DNA of 58,107 bases. Origin: Pseudomonadota bacterium. GTDB taxonomy: Bacteria; Pseudomonadota; Gammaproteobacteria; Steroidobacterales; Steroidobacteraceae. Below the pieces are notes generated by a model. It saw only the letters and a list, made by a program, of their open reading frames with translations. It was not told the origin of the DNA and searched no databases. The translations under genes and the position numbers were made by a program. Positions 36,134 to 44,736 of this stretch are shown in pieces. How positions within the stretch are numbered: the stretch's first letter is position 1; the number at the start of each line of letters is the position of its first letter. The DNA lies in contig JAKAZL010000008.1 in assembly GCA_021815925.1 (NCBI GenBank), forward strand, positions 1-58,107, written 5' to 3'.

Positions 36134-37741
36134 TCAGTGCTCGGCGCCACGCGCCAGCACCGCTGCCGAGGGTGGCGTCGTCCAGGAGTGGTACGGCGCC
36201 GGCGAGGGCAACTCCCATTCCAACCCGCGGGCACCTTCCCACGGCGAGTTGGCTCCGACCGGCTTTCCGGACCGCACACACTTCCAGATGATGTAGGGGA
36301 ACAGTACCTGGGAGGCGCCGAAGATGAATCCACCGATGGACGAGACCATGTTCCAGTCGGTGAACTGTGGCGCGTAATCCGGTATGCGGCGCGGCATGCC
36401 GGCAAGCCCCAGGAAGTGCTGCGGGAAGAACAGCACGTTGACGAAGATCACCGACAGCCAGAAATGCCACTTGGCGAGCCGCATGTCGTACATGCGTCCG
36501 CTCCACTTCGGCAGCCAGTAGTAGACCCCGCCGAAGATGGCGAACACCGCTCCGGGCACGAGCACATAGTGGAAGTGCGCGACCACGAAGTACGTGCCGT
36601 GATACTGGTAGTCCGACGGCACGAGCGCCAGCATGAGTCCCGAGAATCCGCCGATGCTGAACAGGAACAGGAAGGCGATCGCGAACAGCATCGGCGGCTC
36701 GAACGACAGCGAGCCGCGCCACATGGTCGCGACCCAGTTGAACACCTTCACCCCGGTGGGCACGGCGATCAGCATGGTCGAGAGCATGAAGAACAGCTGC
36801 GCCGCCACGGGCAGGCCCACCGTGAACATGTGGTGGCCCCAGACGATGAACGACAGGAAGGCGATCGAGGCGGTTGCATAGACCATCGCCTCGTAACCGA
36901 ACAGCGGCTTGCGCGAGAACGTCGGGATGATCTCGGAGACGATGCCGAAGGCCGGGAGGATCAGGATGTAGACCTCCGGATGGCCGAAGAACCAGAACAC
37001 GTGCAGGAACAGCACCGGATCGCCGCCGCCGCCAGCGTTGAAGAAGCTGGTGCCGAAGAAATGATCGGTCAGCTGCATCGTCACCGCGCCGGCGAGCACC
37101 GGCATCACCGCGATCAGCAGATAGGCGGTGATCAACCAGGTCCACACGAACAGCGGCATGCGCAGCAGGTTCATGCCCGGGGCGCGCAGGTTCATGATGG
37201 TGACGATGACGTTGATCGCGCCGAGGATGGAGGAGATACCCATCAGGTGGATGGCGAAGATCAGCATCGGGAAGGCGGCGCCGAACTGCTGCATCAGCGG
37301 CGGGTACATGGTCCAGCCGCCGGCCACCGCCCCGCCCGGCACGAAGAACGAGGCAATCATCAGGCTGAACGCGAACGGCAGGATCCAGAAGCTCAGGTTG
37401 TTCAGCCGCGGCAGCGCCATGTCCGGCGCGCCGATCTGCAGCGGGATCATCCAGTTCGCCAGCCCCACCCAGGCCGGCATGATGGCCCCGAAGATCATGA
37501 TCAGGCCGTGCATGGTGGTGAGGGAGTTGAATACCGATGGATCGAACAGCTTCATGCCCGACTTGAACAGCTGCGCGCGGATGGCCATCGCCGCAAGCCC
37601 GCCGATGAGGAACATGGTCCCGGCGGCGATCAGGTACATCGTGCCGATGTCTTTGTGGTTGGTGGCGAACACCCAGCGCCGCCAGCCGTGCGGCTTGTGG
37701 TCGTGATCGGCATGTGCGGCGGTGTCGTGCGGCTCGGCCAT
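36134..37741 (-). CDS. ctaD: Cytochrome c oxidase subunit I (aa3 type)
   Basis: A 535-residue heme-copper oxidase subunit with about 12 membrane helices. The low-spin heme His is in His-Gly-Leu-Ile-Met near residue 80. The CuB/Tyr centre is in Gly-His-Pro-Glu-Val-Tyr-Ile-Leu (near 260, including the A1-type proton-channel Glu) and Trp-Gly-His-His-Met-Phe (near 310). The K-channel Lys is in Phe-Ser-Arg-Lys-Pro-Leu-Phe-Gly-Tyr. The heme a3 and heme a ligands are in the His-Phe-His-Tyr-Val segment near 400. It reduces O2 and pumps protons. It starts 75 bases after ctaC. Confidence 0.97.
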   Translation of the reverse strand: MAEPHDTAAHADHDHKPHGWRRWVFATNHKDIGTMYLIAAGTMFLIGGLAAMAIRAQLFKSGMKLFDPSVFNSLTTMHGLIMIFGAIMPAWVGLANWMIPLQIGAPDMALPRLNNLSFWILPFAFSLMIASFFVPGGAVAGGWTMYPPLMQQFGAAFPMLIFAIHLMGISSILGAINVIVTIMNLRAPGMNLLRMPLFVWTWLITAYLLIAVMPVLAGAVTMQLTDHFFGTSFFNAGGGGDPVLFLHVFWFFGHPEVYILILPAFGIVSEIIPTFSRKPLFGYEAMVYATASIAFLSFIVWGHHMFTVGLPVAAQLFFMLSTMLIAVPTGVKVFNWVATMWRGSLSFEPPMLFAIAFLFLFSIGGFSGLMLALVPSDYQYHGTYFVVAHFHYVLVPGAVFAIFGGVYYWLPKWSGRMYDMRLAKWHFWLSVIFVNVLFFPQHFLGLAGMPRRIPDYAPQFTDWNMVSSIGGFIFGASQVLFPYIIWKCVRSGKPVGANSPWEGARGLEWELPSPAPYHSWTTPPSAAVLARGAEH

Positions 37742-37816
37742 GGGGCAACCTCGCTTGGAAAGGCGGAATGTCTCTAAGAGCTATGTATTCGGAATCGCGG
37801 CGCGGCTCGGTTCAGC

Positions 37817-38692
37817 TCAGCTGCGGCTCGTGGGCTGGGCAGGAGCGCCGGCGGAGGCCTCGCTCTGCACGGCCGACTGCTGCTTCAACCACGCCTCGAA
37901 GGCTGCCGGGCTGACTGCGTGCACGACGATGGGCATGTACGCATGATCGCGGCCGCAGAGTTCCGTGCACTGGCCGCGGTACGTTCCGGGCCGGTCGGCA
38001 GCGATGGTGAACGATGCCTGGTTGATGTAGCCCGGGATGGCGTCCCGCTTCACCCCGAGATCGGGCACCCACCACGAGTGGATCACGTCGACCGAGGTGA
38101 TGAGCAGGCGGACCTTCTCGCCGACCGGCACGACCAGGGGGTGATCGACGCTGAGCAGGTAGTGCCGCACGCTGCTGGGGCCGAGCCCCGAGTGCAGCTG
38201 ACGGGCCAGATTGCTGCTCTGGGACAGCTTGGAAATCAGGCTCACGTTCGTGCCCAGGTACTGGTAGCGCCAGCCCCACTGGAAGCCGGTGACGCGGATG
38301 CTCACCTGCGAGTCAGTGTTGTTGTTGATCCTGACCAGCAGGCGCGCGGCTGGCACCGCCATGCCGACGAGGATCAGCACCGGCACCGTGGTCCAGACGA
38401 CCTCGACCTTGGTGCTGTGCGTCAGGGAAACATCGGGCACCGCGCCGCGGGCCTTGCGATGGAAGATGAGCGACCAGATCATCACTCCGAACACCACCAC
38501 CGCGATGCCGACGCACACCCAGAACGCCATCATGTGCAGGGCGTAGATCCGGTTGCTGACATTGGTCACGCCGTGCGGCAAGTTCAATTCGTCCCATCCT
38601 GACCTGCCCCATGCCGGCATGCCGCCCCCGGCGAGCAGGAGCGCCAGCGATCCGAGCAGTTTCCCGAAAGTTGCACGCTTCATCGTTGTCAT
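37817..38692 (-). CDS. ctaC: Cytochrome c oxidase subunit II
   Basis: A 291-residue protein with a signal sequence (about 1-28), two membrane helices (near 50-72 and 95-117) and a periplasmic cupredoxin domain. The CuA ligands are clear: Cys-x-Glu-Leu-Cys-x-x-x-His-x-x-Met near residues 240-251, with an earlier His in the Val-Ile-His-Ser-Trp-Trp segment near 205. It accepts electrons from cytochrome c. No cytochrome c domain is fused at the C-terminus. It is first of the structural oxidase genes, 73 bases after a DUF2244 gene. Confidence 0.96.
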   Translation of the reverse strand: MTTMKRATFGKLLGSLALLLAGGGMPAWGRSGWDELNLPHGVTNVSNRIYALHMMAFWVCVGIAVVVFGVMIWSLIFHRKARGAVPDVSLTHSTKVEVVWTTVPVLILVGMAVPAARLLVRINNNTDSQVSIRVTGFQWGWRYQYLGTNVSLISKLSQSSNLARQLHSGLGPSSVRHYLLSVDHPLVVPVGEKVRLLITSVDVIHSWWVPDLGVKRDAIPGYINQASFTIAADRPGTYRGQCTELCGRDHAYMPIVVHAVSPAAFEAWLKQQSAVQSEASAGAPAQPTSRS

Positions 38693-38765
38693 GCCCCTGT
38701 CCGCGCGTTCCGCACCATGCGGGTGTTGCGCGCTATACCAACCGAACCTGAATCCGCTGTTCCGC

Positions 38766-39251
38766 TCACCCGTGACCCACAGCCAGAGGTGGGGACTCGT
38801 TGACCCGTCCGACCGCCCGTCGCAGCCGCAGCGCGAGCCCGCGGCGCTCTTCGTCCGTGAGGAACTCGCCCAGCTCGCAGGCGCGCCCGTGCGACTCGAT
38901 GGTCAGCCGGGTTGGATGCAGCCGCGAGGCCGGATGGCTCAATTTAATCTGCGCCCAGTGGCGCTGGAAGACGACGTGTCGACAGACGTGACGGTCGTGC
39001 AGCTCGATGCTGACGTCGGATTCGGTGATCGTGACGATCTCGGCCTGGAAGCGCCGCTGCAGGCTGCCGTTGAGCGCCCAGCCGAGCGCCAGCATCTCGG
39101 CGACGGCAATCAGCAGGATCGGCCAAAGGCCGAAGGCGGTGAATACCGCGCCGATCCCGAGGGTGAATACCCCAAGAATCGCGAAAAATACCAGGGCGCC
39201 CCGCAGCGATAGCGAGCAATTCGGGCAAAGGACGATGCGCAGCGAAGGCAT
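38766..39251 (-). CDS. DUF2244 membrane protein
   Basis: A 161-residue protein with two adjacent membrane helices (about 15-37 and 42-60) and a soluble beta-rich tail containing His-Asp-Arg-His-Val and a Trp-Ala-Gln-Ile-Lys-Leu segment, matching the DUF2244 family. Such genes often sit next to ctaC in proteobacteria, but their role is not known to me. An early Cys-Pro-Asn-Cys pair at residues 9-12 could bind metal; this is speculative. The likely promoter for the oxidase cluster lies in the gap 39252-39437, where I see no clear consensus. Confidence 0.82.
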   Translation of the reverse strand: MPSLRIVLCPNCSLSLRGALVFFAILGVFTLGIGAVFTAFGLWPILLIAVAEMLALGWALNGSLQRRFQAEIVTITESDVSIELHDRHVCRHVVFQRHWAQIKLSHPASRLHPTRLTIESHGRACELGEFLTDEERRGLALRLRRAVGRVNESPPLAVGHG

Positions 39252-39437
39252 GTCGTACTTGGAACTGGCCTGCTCAGTTGCTCTGATGGATCCGGCCTTG
39301 CGGCCGTCCCGGCAATCTCCCCCCGGCGATGTCCCTTGACCGGCGTGGCGTGCGCTCCGTTGCTCAAGGCCGAAGCACGGCGCCGCGTCGGCATCCCCTA
39401 TTGACGAATGTCATGGTATTGCGCCCCGCAGGGCGAT

Positions 39438-40121
39438 TCAAGACCAGTCGGCAAGGCGGGCGGCGGTGGCGGCGAGGTCGGGCAGTCCCTGGGCACGGGT
39501 CAGTGCTGGAATCTCGGCGAGCGGCGGCCCGCACAGCGCGCGCAGGGTGGCCAGGTTCTCGGCTGCGCGGTCCATGGCCGGATCGATGCCGTTCGCCACC
39601 CATCCGGCGAACTTCGCCCCATGGCTGCGAATGGATTCGCAGCTCAGCAGTGTGTGATTGAGGCAGCCCAGACGCAGCCCCACCACCAGGATCACCGGCA
39701 GCGCGAGGGCGTCGGCGATATCGGCCATCCCCTGCTGCGGCCCGATCGGCGCCAGCCATCCGCCGGCTCCCTCGACGATCACGTAGTCGGCGCGGTCGGC
39801 GAGCGCCGCATGGCACGCCCGAATGTGCTCCAGGTCGATGGCCACACCAGCCTCGGCCGCGGCGATGTGCGGCGAGATGGGCGGATCGAAGCAGTACGGA
39901 TTGACGGTCGTATACGGCGCCGGCGCGGAGGCCTCCGCGATCAGCGCGAGCGCGTCCTCGCTGCGCAGCCCCTCGGGCGTATGCAGCGCACCCGATGCGA
40001 CCGGCTTCATCACCGCCACGCGCAGTCCCCGGCGCGCCAGCGCGCGGGTCAGCGCCGCGGAAAAGACCGTCTTGCCGACACCCGTGTCGGTGCCGGTGAC
40101 GAAGAAGCCGCGGGCGCTCAC
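39438..40121 (-). CDS. bioD: Dethiobiotin synthetase
   Basis: A 227-residue ATP-dependent carboxylase that closes the ureido ring of dethiobiotin. The P-loop Gly-Thr-Asp-Thr-Gly-Val-Gly-Lys-Thr is at about 10-18, with Lys-Pro-Val-Ala-Ser-Gly near 41 and the Val-Glu-Gly-Ala-Gly-Gly segment near 115, all family hallmarks. GTG 40121 with GGAGG just upstream overlaps the bioC stop by 4 bases; the frame is open further upstream but only inside bioC. Last gene of the biotin operon. Confidence 0.94.
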   Translation of the reverse strand: MSARGFFVTGTDTGVGKTVFSAALTRALARRGLRVAVMKPVASGALHTPEGLRSEDALALIAEASAPAPYTTVNPYCFDPPISPHIAAAEAGVAIDLEHIRACHAALADRADYVIVEGAGGWLAPIGPQQGMADIADALALPVILVVGLRLGCLNHTLLSCESIRSHGAKFAGWVANGIDPAMDRAAENLATLRALCGPPLAEIPALTRAQGLPDLAATAARLADWS

Positions 40122-41032
40122 GGGCGCCTCCGGCGGCCGATCCGGCCCGGCGGGATGTGCACTTCGGCGCCCGATCCGCCGCTCGCGTGCGCCGCTCCAT
40201 GTGACGCATGCATGCGCTCCAGGCCGTCGCGGGTGGCCCAGGCCGCCGCGTAGATCACCTCGTACGTGGCCGGCAGCCGCCCGTCCCGGCGGTGCATCTC
40301 GTAACGCTCGCTCATGCGCCGCAGCCGCCCTTTGCCCGTCAACGTGCGCGACCGGCCCGCCGTCACGTTGCGCGCACCGATGGCCTGCAGGTCGCGCATC
40401 AGCCCGACCACATGCTCGTACGTCACGGTCACACGCTCCACGTCGAGCACCGGCTCGCTGAACCCGGCCCGCATCAAGGCCTCGCCGATGTCGTGCACGT
40501 CGAGAAAGCGGTTGACGTGCGGGCGCCCATCCTCGTCCCACGCTTCGCGCAGCTCGCGCAGCGTGTCGGGACCGAAAGTGCTGAACGTGAAGAATCCTTC
40601 GGGCTTGAGCACGCGCCGTACCTCCGCAAGCACCCCGTCAGGCGGGTCACACCACTGCAGCATCAGATTGCTGAACACCACCTCCACGCTCGCCGCGTGC
40701 AGCGGCAGACGGCCGGCATCGGCGCAGATGCGCTCGAACCGCCCGAACCAGCGCTGGTGCCGGGCCGCCTGGCGGAGCATCCCGGGGGCGAGATCGAGCG
40801 CCATCACCCGCGCGCGCCGGTAGCGACGCTTCAACTGCGCGCTCAGACGGCCCGTACCGGCTCCGAGATCCAGCACCACCGAGGGCGTGAAGGCAAACGG
40901 CTCGAGCCGCGCGAGCAGTTCCTCGCCGACGCGCGCCTGCAGCAGCGCAGCGGTCTCGTAGCTCTCGCCCGCTCGGTCGAAAGTATTGCGCACCGCGGCG
41001 CGCTCGAGTGCGAAGGGATCGGAACGGTTCAT
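40118..41032 (-). CDS. bioC: Malonyl-ACP O-methyltransferase
   Basis: A 304-residue SAM-dependent methyltransferase that masks malonyl-ACP as its methyl ester to start pimelate synthesis. The N-terminal Phe-Asp-Arg-Ala-Gly-Glu-Ser-Tyr is BioC-like, and motif I Val-Leu-Asp-Leu-Gly-Ala-Gly-Thr-Gly is near 55-63. Post-motif I is Ala-Leu-Asp-Leu-Ala near 80, and Asn-Leu-Met-Leu-Gln-Trp near 125 matches BioC. It is about 50 residues longer than E. coli BioC, with an extended Arg/Gly-rich C-terminus. Coupled by 4-base overlaps to bioH before it and bioD after it. Confidence 0.92.
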   Translation of the reverse strand: MNRSDPFALERAAVRNTFDRAGESYETAALLQARVGEELLARLEPFAFTPSVVLDLGAGTGRLSAQLKRRYRRARVMALDLAPGMLRQAARHQRWFGRFERICADAGRLPLHAASVEVVFSNLMLQWCDPPDGVLAEVRRVLKPEGFFTFSTFGPDTLRELREAWDEDGRPHVNRFLDVHDIGEALMRAGFSEPVLDVERVTVTYEHVVGLMRDLQAIGARNVTAGRSRTLTGKGRLRRMSERYEMHRRDGRLPATYEVIYAAAWATRDGLERMHASHGAAHASGGSGAEVHIPPGRIGRRRRP

Positions 41033-41826
41033 GGCAGGGTCAGAAAATCCGCGAGCAGGTCGGCCACTTCGGGTGTGTGGGACAGGAACGGAGCATGGGC
41101 CGCACGCCGGATCTCGGCAAAGCGGGCGTGCGGCAGCGCGGCCGCGAGCGCGCGGGTCGCCGCCGGCAGCAGGACCCGGTCGTACTGACCGGCGATCGCC
41201 AGCGTCGGCGCGCCGATCGCGCCGAGCTCACCGCGCAGGTCCGTGGTGCGCAGCAGCTCCAGCCCCGCCGCGAGCGCTTCGGGCCGCGCCTCGCCATGAT
41301 CGAACAGCGCGGCGCGCAACTGCTCGAGCACCGCCTCACCGGCAGCGCTGCCGCGCACCTGCAGGTCGAGAAACTCGCTCACCGTGCGCCGGTAGTCGCT
41401 GCCCAGCCCCTCGGCGAGCCGTAGCAGGCGCGCCTCGGGGGTGCCGTGCGGCCAGTCGGACGCGGCCGTGAAGCGCGGCGTCGCGGCAATCAGCGCCAGA
41501 TGTGCGGGCGACCCCAGTCCCGGCGGCGGCTGCGCGGCCCACGCGAGCGCGAGTTCGGCGCCGAGCGACCAGCCGAGCAGGTCGTAAGGCTCCCGGCCGA
41601 TCAGCGGCGCGACCGTCCGGGCGATCCGCTCCGTCTGAGCGTGCAGCGAGGCGTACTCGGCGCGCCACGGACTGCGCCCGTGCCCGGGCAGATCGACGGC
41701 GATCAGCCGCAACCGCTGCTCGAGCGCCGCGCCAAGCGTGTCCCACACGCGCACGTTCAAACCCCAACCGTGCAACAGCACCAGCGCGGGGCCCACGCCG
41801 CGCTGCTCGACGTACAGCTCACTCAT
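41029..41826 (-). CDS. bioH: Pimeloyl-ACP methyl ester carboxylesterase
   Basis: A 265-residue alpha/beta hydrolase that removes the methyl group from pimeloyl-ACP methyl ester. The nucleophile elbow Gly-Trp-Ser-Leu-Gly has Ser87, with Leu-His-Gly-Trp-Gly near 18-22. The acid Asp is in Gly-Gln-Tyr-Asp near 210 and the catalytic His in Ala-Ala-His-Ala-Pro near 240. Length and motifs match BioH. It overlaps bioF and bioC by 4 bases on each side. Confidence 0.93.
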   Translation of the reverse strand: MSELYVEQRGVGPALVLLHGWGLNVRVWDTLGAALEQRLRLIAVDLPGHGRSPWRAEYASLHAQTERIARTVAPLIGREPYDLLGWSLGAELALAWAAQPPPGLGSPAHLALIAATPRFTAASDWPHGTPEARLLRLAEGLGSDYRRTVSEFLDLQVRGSAAGEAVLEQLRAALFDHGEARPEALAAGLELLRTTDLRGELGAIGAPTLAIAGQYDRVLLPAATRALAAALPHARFAEIRRAAHAPFLSHTPEVADLLADFLTLP

Positions 41827-43025
41827 GCCGGCTCCGCCGCGACGTCCGCGCGCACCTCGCGACAGACGCGTCCGAGCGCCTCGGCGAGCGCATCCACCTG
41901 CGCCTCGCTGTGCGCGGCGGTCAGTGTCACGCGCAGGCGTTCCTCACCGGCCGGCACGGTGGGCGCGCGGATCGCAACCACCCAGAAGCCCGCCTCGCGC
42001 AGGGTCTGCTGGGCTTGCAGGACCGCCCGCGCGCTGCCGAGCGGCACCGGCTGAATCGGCGTCACCGACTCGCACAGCGGCACGCCGGCCGCCCGCGCGG
42101 CGGCCCGGAAGCGGGCCGTGAGCGCGAGCACCCGCTCGCGGCGCCACGGCTCGCGCTGCGCGATGGCCAGCGCGGCGCGCGTTGCCGCCGCGACCGGCTG
42201 GGGCAGCGCGGTGGTATAGACATACGGCCGGGCCCTCTGGACCAACAGCTCGATCAAGGCAGCGCTCCCGGCAACGAACGCGCCAGCGCAGCCGAATGCC
42301 TTGCCCAGCGTCCCGACCAGCACCGGCACCTCCCCCGCCGACAGACCGGCGAGCTCCAGCGCGCCGCGGCCGGAGGGCCCGAGCACGCCGATACCGTGTG
42401 CGTCGTCGACCACCAGCCAGGCGGCATGCGCGCCGGCGGCGCGGGCCAGCTCGGCAAGCGGCGCAACGTCGCCGTCCATGCTGAAGACCCCATCGGTGGC
42501 GAGCACCGCGGTCGGCCGCACGCTCGCCTCGAGCAGGCGGGTCGCGTGTGCGGCATCGGCGTGCGCGTAGCGTCTGAAGCGCGCCCCCGAGAGCAGCGCG
42601 CCGTCGATCAGCGAGGCGTGGCTGAGCCGATCGAGCAACACCGCCTCGCCGCGCTGCGCCAGCGCGCTCACGACGCCGAGGTTGGCCATGTATCCGGTGG
42701 AAAAGAGCAGCGCGCGCTCGCGGCCGGTGAACGCCGCCAGCGCCTCCTCCAGCGCTGCGTGCTCGGCGCCGTGCCCGCTGATGAGATGAGAGGCCCCGCT
42801 GCCGGCGCCCGAGCGCGCGGCGCAGGCTGCCATGGCCGCCGCCGGCTGCGGGTGGCCGGCGAGCCCGAGGTAATCGTTGCTGCTGAAGTCGACGAGCCGC
42901 TGACCCGCGATGATCAGCTCGGCGTGGCTGCCCGCCGCCGGGTACGCCTCCACCGTATGGCGGCGGCGGTGCAGGTGCGCGCGTTCGAGCTGCGCGAGCA
43001 GCGGCTCAAGGGGCTGTCTCTGCAT
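41823..43025 (-). CDS. bioF: 8-amino-7-oxononanoate synthase
   Basis: A 400-residue PLP enzyme that condenses pimeloyl-ACP with alanine. The N-terminal Phe-Ser-Ser-Asn-Asp-Tyr-Leu-Gly begins near residue 47, as in E. coli BioF. Asp-Asp-Ala-His-Gly (PLP contact) lies near 205 and the Schiff-base Lys in Gly-Thr-Leu-Gly-Lys-Ala-Phe-Gly near 235. ATG 43025 gives the family-like N-terminus and overlaps bioB by 20 bases; ATG 43055 would add 10 residues and overlap by 50. It ends in a 4-base overlap with bioH. Confidence 0.94.
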   Translation of the reverse strand: MQRQPLEPLLAQLERAHLHRRRHTVEAYPAAGSHAELIIAGQRLVDFSSNDYLGLAGHPQPAAAMAACAARSGAGSGASHLISGHGAEHAALEEALAAFTGRERALLFSTGYMANLGVVSALAQRGEAVLLDRLSHASLIDGALLSGARFRRYAHADAAHATRLLEASVRPTAVLATDGVFSMDGDVAPLAELARAAGAHAAWLVVDDAHGIGVLGPSGRGALELAGLSAGEVPVLVGTLGKAFGCAGAFVAGSAALIELLVQRARPYVYTTALPQPVAAATRAALAIAQREPWRRERVLALTARFRAAARAAGVPLCESVTPIQPVPLGSARAVLQAQQTLREAGFWVVAIRAPTVPAGEERLRVTLTAAHSEAQVDALAEALGRVCREVRADVAAEPA

Positions 43026-44067
43026 GGTATCCCGCGCGCGCGCAGGGGCGCTCATCGTCCACCGCGGGCGAGATCTGCGCCGCGATGTCCGCAGGACCCT
43101 CTTCGGTCTTCAGTCCCAGTCGCTCGAACAGCCGGCGATCGCGCTCGACGTCGGGATTGCCGGTCGTGAGCAGCTTCTCTCCGTAGAAAATCGAGTTGGC
43201 GCCCGCCATGAAGCACAGCGCCTGCATCTCATCGCTCATGGTCTCGCGACCGGCCGACAGCCGCACGTGCGAGCGCGGCATGAGCAGGCGCGCCACGGCG
43301 ATCGCCCGGACGAACTCGAACGGATCGAGCGACGCGCTGCCGGCGAGCGGCGTGCCGGCGACCTGCACCAGCTGGTTGATCGGCACGCTCTCGGGATGCT
43401 CGGGCAGGTTGGCGAGCGTGCGCAGCAGCTCAGCGCGATCCGCCGGGGACTCGCCCATGCCGAGAATGCCGCCGCAGCAGACTTTTAGATCGGCCGCGCG
43501 CACCGCCGCCAGCGTGTCGAGCCGGTCCTGGTAGGTGCGCGTCGTGATGATCTCGCCGTAGAACTCCTCGGAAGTGTCGAGATTGTGGTTGTAGTAGTCG
43601 AGGCCGGCGGCCTTCAGCTCGAGCGCCTGTGCCGGGGTGAGCATGCCGAGCGTGGCGCAGGTCTCCATGCCGAGCGCGCGGACTTCGCGGACCATCGCGG
43701 CGATCACCTCAAGCTCCTTGGCCTTGGGCGAGCGGTAGGCTGCGCCCATGCAGAAGCGGGTGGCGCCGGCGGCCTTGGCGCGCTGCGCCCGCTCGCGCAC
43801 GGCGGCGACCTCCATCAGCGCCTCGCGCTCGAGCCCGGTCTCATAGCGCACGCTCTGCGGACAGTAGGCGCAGTCCTCGGGACAGGCACCGGTCTTGATC
43901 GACAGCAGCGTGCTCATCTGCACCGTGTTGGCAGCATGATGCTCCCGATGCACCCGCTGCGCCTGCAGCAGCAGGTCGAGCAGCGGCAGGGCGAGGAGAC
44001 CTTCGACTTCCGCGCGCGACCAGTCGTGGCGGATGGCGCCGAAAACGGCGGGAGGGCATGCAGTCAT
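43006..44067 (-). CDS. bioB: Biotin synthase
   Basis: A 353-residue radical-SAM enzyme that inserts sulfur into dethiobiotin. The 4Fe-4S motif Cys-x-x-x-Cys-x-x-Cys is at Cys62, Cys66 and Cys69, in Cys-Pro-Glu-Asp-Cys-Ala-Tyr-Cys. Other BioB landmarks are Tyr-Asn-His-Asn-Leu-Asp-Thr near 165, Cys-Cys-Gly-Gly near 205 (a [2Fe-2S] ligand) and Arg-Leu-Ser-Ala-Gly-Arg near 275. First gene of bioB-F-H-C-D. bioA, needed for the step between BioF and BioD, is not in this window. A TTGACA hexamer lies about 65 bases upstream on this strand, but I see no convincing -10. Confidence 0.97.
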   Translation of the reverse strand: MTACPPAVFGAIRHDWSRAEVEGLLALPLLDLLLQAQRVHREHHAANTVQMSTLLSIKTGACPEDCAYCPQSVRYETGLEREALMEVAAVRERAQRAKAAGATRFCMGAAYRSPKAKELEVIAAMVREVRALGMETCATLGMLTPAQALELKAAGLDYYNHNLDTSEEFYGEIITTRTYQDRLDTLAAVRAADLKVCCGGILGMGESPADRAELLRTLANLPEHPESVPINQLVQVAGTPLAGSASLDPFEFVRAIAVARLLMPRSHVRLSAGRETMSDEMQALCFMAGANSIFYGEKLLTTGNPDVERDRRLFERLGLKTEEGPADIAAQISPAVDDERPCARAGYHAETAP

Positions 44068-44272
44068 GGGCAGTCCGGGGTCGGCGGATCACGTTCCGCG
44101 CCGCGCATGTTCCGGGCGGTGGCTGCAATTGTCAACGGATGAGCGCCCATCAAGTCGACGATTGGCCATCTCTTGTTCATTCAGACGACGCGGCGACGCA
44201 GCCAAGCCCCGCGCGGCACCGGCTGGACGCGCGGGCTCCCCGAACGTGACCTTGGCCGTGCGCGGGTGCGCC

Positions 44273-44614
44273 TCAGACCCAGCGCTTCAGCCGCCGGCCC
44301 TCGATATCGGTGAACGAGCCGGAGAGGATCATGATCAGGTCGATCAGCACCCACACGCCGAGGCCGCCGGCCGTCACCAGCATCAGGATACCGGTGCCGA
44401 TCTTGCCGGCGTAGTAGCGATGCGCGCCGAGGTAGCCGAAGAAGATGCAGAGCAGAAACGCCGGCAGGACGAGCTTCTCCGACTCCCCGGCGAGCAACTG
44501 GCGTGCGCCACAGCCGGGGCAGTTCGCGGCGCTCTCGTGGATCTGCCGGCCGCAGACGCGGCAGAAGACCATGCCGGCGTTGGCCGTCGTGTTGGGATCG
44601 GCATTCATGTTCAT
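44273..44614 (-). CDS. Zinc-ribbon plus TM2-domain membrane protein
   Basis: A 113-residue protein. Residues 18-36 hold a Cys-x-x-Cys ... Cys-x-x-Cys zinc ribbon (Cys-Arg-Val-Cys and Cys-Pro-Gly-Cys). Residues 48-100 form a TM2 domain: a first helix, the Gly-x-x-Gly-Ala-His-Arg-Tyr-Tyr-x-Gly turn, and a second helix ending in Asp-Leu-Ile-Met. TM2 proteins are widespread small membrane proteins of unclear function. It follows ubiA on the same strand, with a strong hairpin between. Confidence 0.88.
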   Translation of the reverse strand: MNMNADPNTTANAGMVFCRVCGRQIHESAANCPGCGARQLLAGESEKLVLPAFLLCIFFGYLGAHRYYAGKIGTGILMLVTAGGLGVWVLIDLIMILSGSFTDIEGRRLKRWV

Positions 44615-44657
44615 CGCTCACCCCTTTCGCCTCAGCGCCCCCCGGGCGCGCGGTGCG

Positions 44658-44690
44658 CCGGTTCGGGCCGCCCCAGGCGGCCCGAACCGG
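44658..44690. repeat. Perfect 15-bp inverted repeat with 3-nt loop
   Basis: Left arm 44658-44672 (CCGGTTCGGGCCGCC), loop CCA, right arm 44676-44690. It lies between the ubiA stop and the TM2 gene start. It would form a very stable hairpin in RNA from either strand. No U-tract follows on either side, so it is not a standard intrinsic terminator; it may instead protect an mRNA end or bind a protein. Confidence 0.75.
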
Positions 44691-44736
44691 TCGCCCGTGA
44701 CGAAAACACCGCCGGCGCGCAAAAGTTGCGGGCCGC

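Noticed and set aside
44068-44272. Small gene or biotin operator upstream of bioB
   Set aside because: No frame with a ribosome site, and no clear two-fold BirA-type operator; only a lone TTGACA hexamer is seen.
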